Shown here piece by piece: positions 62,091 to 64,000 of a stretch of 64,000 nt of DNA. Source of the DNA: Endotrypanum monterogeii (taxonomy: Eukaryota; Euglenozoa; Kinetoplastea; Trypanosomatida; Trypanosomatidae). Numbering within the stretch: the first letter of the stretch is position 1; each line of letters starts with the position of its first letter. Under the pieces are notes generated by a model, which saw only the letters and a list, made by a program, of their open reading frames with translations, did no database searches and was not told where the DNA came from. Location of the stretch: positions 63,673 through 127,672 of the forward strand of contig CM007346.1 of assembly GCA_000333855.2 (NCBI GenBank), written 5' to 3'. The translations under genes were made by a program, and so were the position numbers.

Positions 62091-63875
62091 TCACAGAACT
62101 CCTCCAACGTACATGTTTGTTTCTGAGTCCCACATGTTCTGCTGACGATGCGACTCCCTTGCCGCCTGGCGCGAGACGTCAGCCCAACTTCGCACACCTG
62201 ACGCTGCGTTTGCGAAGAAGCTAAGCAATTGAGACTCTATCCTCAGTGGAGCAGCGTTGGTATCCAGGAAGTCCACGAACGTAGTTGCAGCTCGCTGGAA
62301 AAGAGGCACAATGCGCGTGGCGAAAAGAGTAGCCGCCTTGGCGCAGTTCGATCCGGGGCAGACGGGATTCACTATGAAGAGATCATTGGCTGGCGCCTTG
62401 GCGAAGGTCTTCTGCTGGACATAGTCAATGCCAAAGCGCCGGAAATCAAACTCAGTTCCGTAGTACTTGAGGAAGCCGGTGAGAAGTGTACCAATACTTT
62501 GCTGGAGATCTCGCGCAAAGCGGGTGCGCACGCACTGCCTCACGTACCAAAGCACGAGGAGCGCGATCGGAAAGGAGCCGAGGCCGCCTATGCTTGGGTC
62601 GTCGAGGCGAGAGTGGTTCACTAGTGCCTTGACGAGCACAATCAGCGGTCGGACCATTTCGTTACCCGGCTCGCAAAACTGCTGACACAGGTAATTGGAA
62701 GACACGCAGCCGTTCCTCTCAAAAGACAAATCTACCTTGACATTATCACGGCGATGGCGGCACTTGACGATGGGCACTTTCGCGTGGGCAATGCAGGTGA
62801 CGTGCGTGAAGGTGCTGCTCCGCCGCATGCGATCTGCTACCGTGCGAACCGCAGTCGAGAGGGACCCCTTGATACTCTTGGACGACATTATGCCCTCAGA
62901 GGCAGAGGCGATGTTCGACAAAGCAGCGGACATGGACTGCGCCATGACGCCAGCGATCTCCACATTACCACTGCGCATGAGAACACAGTCTACATCACTT
63001 GCCGGAATCATAAGACCGGTGCACAGACTTCCGTATATCTGAATATCTATGCCCGTTCGCTGCATTGTTGCGCGGATGTCATCAATGACCCGCAGCTTTG
63101 TCTCGCGCTCCTCGGAAGAAGGAGAGAGGCAGTAGAGAAGCTCGATGAGCTTGGCGTCGAAAGCCAGGATACATCTGGCACCAGAGGAGACGGGCAGCAG
63201 CGACTCCACAGCCCCAAACAAGCCCCCTGGACGGCTGGGAGAGAGGTTTGCGGAGTCCGACGCCTCTGCGGTGAGTTGCACAGGAGGCTCGGTGTAACGT
63301 CTACGCTTCCTCCTGCTGAGGGAATGAGAATCATCCTCGCTATCGCCCTGGTGATCACTGTCACGCTGGCGGTGGCGAGGCTTGTGGTGGTCGGTGCGCG
63401 ATTGCGGTGCGCTTCGACCGTGGGCTGATGTCATGCCGCCATGCCCTGGGGGCGGCACCGCTGGACGTCGCCAAGTGGCCGCGGTCCCTACGTCGAGATC
63501 AGCTGACCAGGATGATGACCTGCCTGGGGTTCTAGAGACAGCCTGAACACTGTTGTCAGCCGGATGTTTTCCCCTACGATGTGAATGCGTAGTCGCTGAG
63601 TAGCTTCCCCCCAAAGATGTGTGTGAGTTATCTGGGGTAGTGGACTTGCAGGGAGGAGAGCTGTGGTGTGGTGCTGGTGTGGACCTGTTGCAACTCCAAG
63701 ACGAGCCGACCGCCGGCGCTGGCTCGCCTAATGACGGCGGGGCCAAGTGCCCCTTGGATGCCATGCGAGGGGCATCTGACTTCATCGACCGCGACTCTGA
63801 GACACCTCCCCTCGACCGATGCGTGAGAGTGCACCCTATCGCTCGATCAAGGGATACGAGCTGGTCAGGATTCAT
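62091..63875 (-). CDS. TRF4/5-like non-canonical poly(A) polymerase (ncPAP)
   Basis: Nuclear-type DNA polymerase beta-superfamily nucleotidyltransferase; relatives (Trf4/5, PAPD5) tail aberrant RNAs for exosome decay in TRAMP. It is 594 aa: about 235 residues of Ser/His/Pro-rich disorder with a basic SRRKRRR cluster (187-193, possible nuclear signal), then the catalytic domain. Visible: IYGSLCTGLMIPASDVDCVL with Asp294 and Asp296, the third carboxylate in DNVKVDLSFERNG (Asp382), and the central-domain signature PSIGGLGSFPIALLVLWY (about 427-444). T. brucei has ncPAP1 (TRAMP) and ncPAP2; which one this is cannot be decided here. It is distinct from the TUTases, for example RET2 in this window. 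The ATG at 63875 opens the frame. Confidence 0.82.
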   Translation of the reverse strand: MNPDQLVSLDRAIGCTLTHRSRGGVSESRSMKSDAPRMASKGHLAPPSLGEPAPAVGSSWSCNRSTPAPHHSSPPCKSTTPDNSHTSLGGSYSATTHSHRRGKHPADNSVQAVSRTPGRSSSWSADLDVGTAATWRRPAVPPPGHGGMTSAHGRSAPQSRTDHHKPRHRQRDSDHQGDSEDDSHSLSRRKRRRYTEPPVQLTAEASDSANLSPSRPGGLFGAVESLLPVSSGARCILAFDAKLIELLYCLSPSSEERETKLRVIDDIRATMQRTGIDIQIYGSLCTGLMIPASDVDCVLMRSGNVEIAGVMAQSMSAALSNIASASEGIMSSKSIKGSLSTAVRTVADRMRRSSTFTHVTCIAHAKVPIVKCRHRRDNVKVDLSFERNGCVSSNYLCQQFCEPGNEMVRPLIVLVKALVNHSRLDDPSIGGLGSFPIALLVLWYVRQCVRTRFARDLQQSIGTLLTGFLKYYGTEFDFRRFGIDYVQQKTFAKAPANDLFIVNPVCPGSNCAKAATLFATRIVPLFQRAATTFVDFLDTNAAPLRIESQLLSFFANAASGVRSWADVSRQAARESHRQQNMWDSETNMYVGGVL

Positions 63876-64000
63876 GTACCTGGAAGGATGTGGGAAAGAC
63901 GCGGAAAAGAGATGGGCAGGTGGGGAGAAATTTCGGATGTTGCGCAGCTTTTTTTTTTTTTTTTTGGGGGGGGGGAGGCACAGACAAACACGTCGAATAT
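63876..64000 (-). promoter_or_regulatory. 5' flank of the TRF4-like gene with C10-A17-AG tract
   Basis: On the coding strand C10 (63975-63966) is followed directly by A17 (63965-63949) and G, about 73 nt before the ATG. It is the third instance in the window of a pyrimidine run followed by a long A-run and AG. Confidence 0.4.

Noticed and set aside
61607..62197. 196-codon minus-strand frame overlapping the 3' end of the TRF4-like gene.
   Set aside because: Starts at GTG, overlaps a real gene in another frame, and ends in low-complexity Pro/Lys-rich translation of C/T tracts.
217..64000. tRNA, snRNA, rRNA genes and CRISPR-like arrays.
   Set aside because: I looked for B-box-like GGTTCGAA words, SL RNA and spaced repeats in the spacers and found none I could support; snoRNA genes cannot be excluded by eye.

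Overview
This window is nuclear chromosomal DNA of a trypanosomatid flagellate. All confidently recognised genes are intronless, lie on the minus strand and read right to left, as in one polycistronic transcription unit. They are separated by 0.6-4 kb spacers rich in pyrimidine tracts (minus strand) followed by AG, the expected signature of spliced-leader trans-splicing. Family content (mitochondrial U-insertion editing TUTase RET2, ankyrin-tagged PFK-2/FBPase-2, a 298-residue FolD) points to Leishmaniinae (Leishmania, Endotrypanum, Porcisia, Leptomonas or Crithidia type). From memory, unverified, the PFK-2 / FolD / ATP synthase c order recalls Leishmania chromosome 26. A 20-N gap shows this is a draft assembly.

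Layout, left to right: a 5' gene fragment with an N-myristoylation-type start (1-216); CFIm25 (1421-2236); a long spacer with a decayed plus-strand coding relic; ankyrin PFK-2/FBPase-2 with a dead phosphatase site; FolD; a spacer with a one-stop minus-strand frame; a cyclin; a membrane-anchored nucleoside-hydrolase pseudoenzyme; Vps52 split by a frameshift; a 1,823-residue orphan; a TPR protein; IST1; RET2; an ALKBH8-type oxygenase; a small zinc protein; a TruA-family pseudouridine synthase; a near-identical direct duplication around the N gap; Cfd1/NUBP2; a one-TM protein faintly like TMEM242; a 4 kb gene-poor spacer; ATP synthase subunit c; an importin-11-like karyopherin; GPN2; a 4 kb spacer with plus-strand coding-like remnants; and a TRF4-like poly(A) polymerase.

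Functionally the cluster is mixed housekeeping. RNA metabolism is over-represented (CFIm25, RET2, ALKBH8-like, pseudouridine synthase, TRF4-like). Trafficking (Vps52, IST1, importin), mitochondrial energy (subunit c, perhaps its assembly factor) and Fe-S or GTPase assembly factors (Cfd1, GPN2) make up most of the rest. I see no operon-like pathway and no convincing new multi-gene system. The best leads are two pseudoenzymes, the orphan 1,823-residue protein, and recurring plus-strand coding-like relics confined to the longest spacers.
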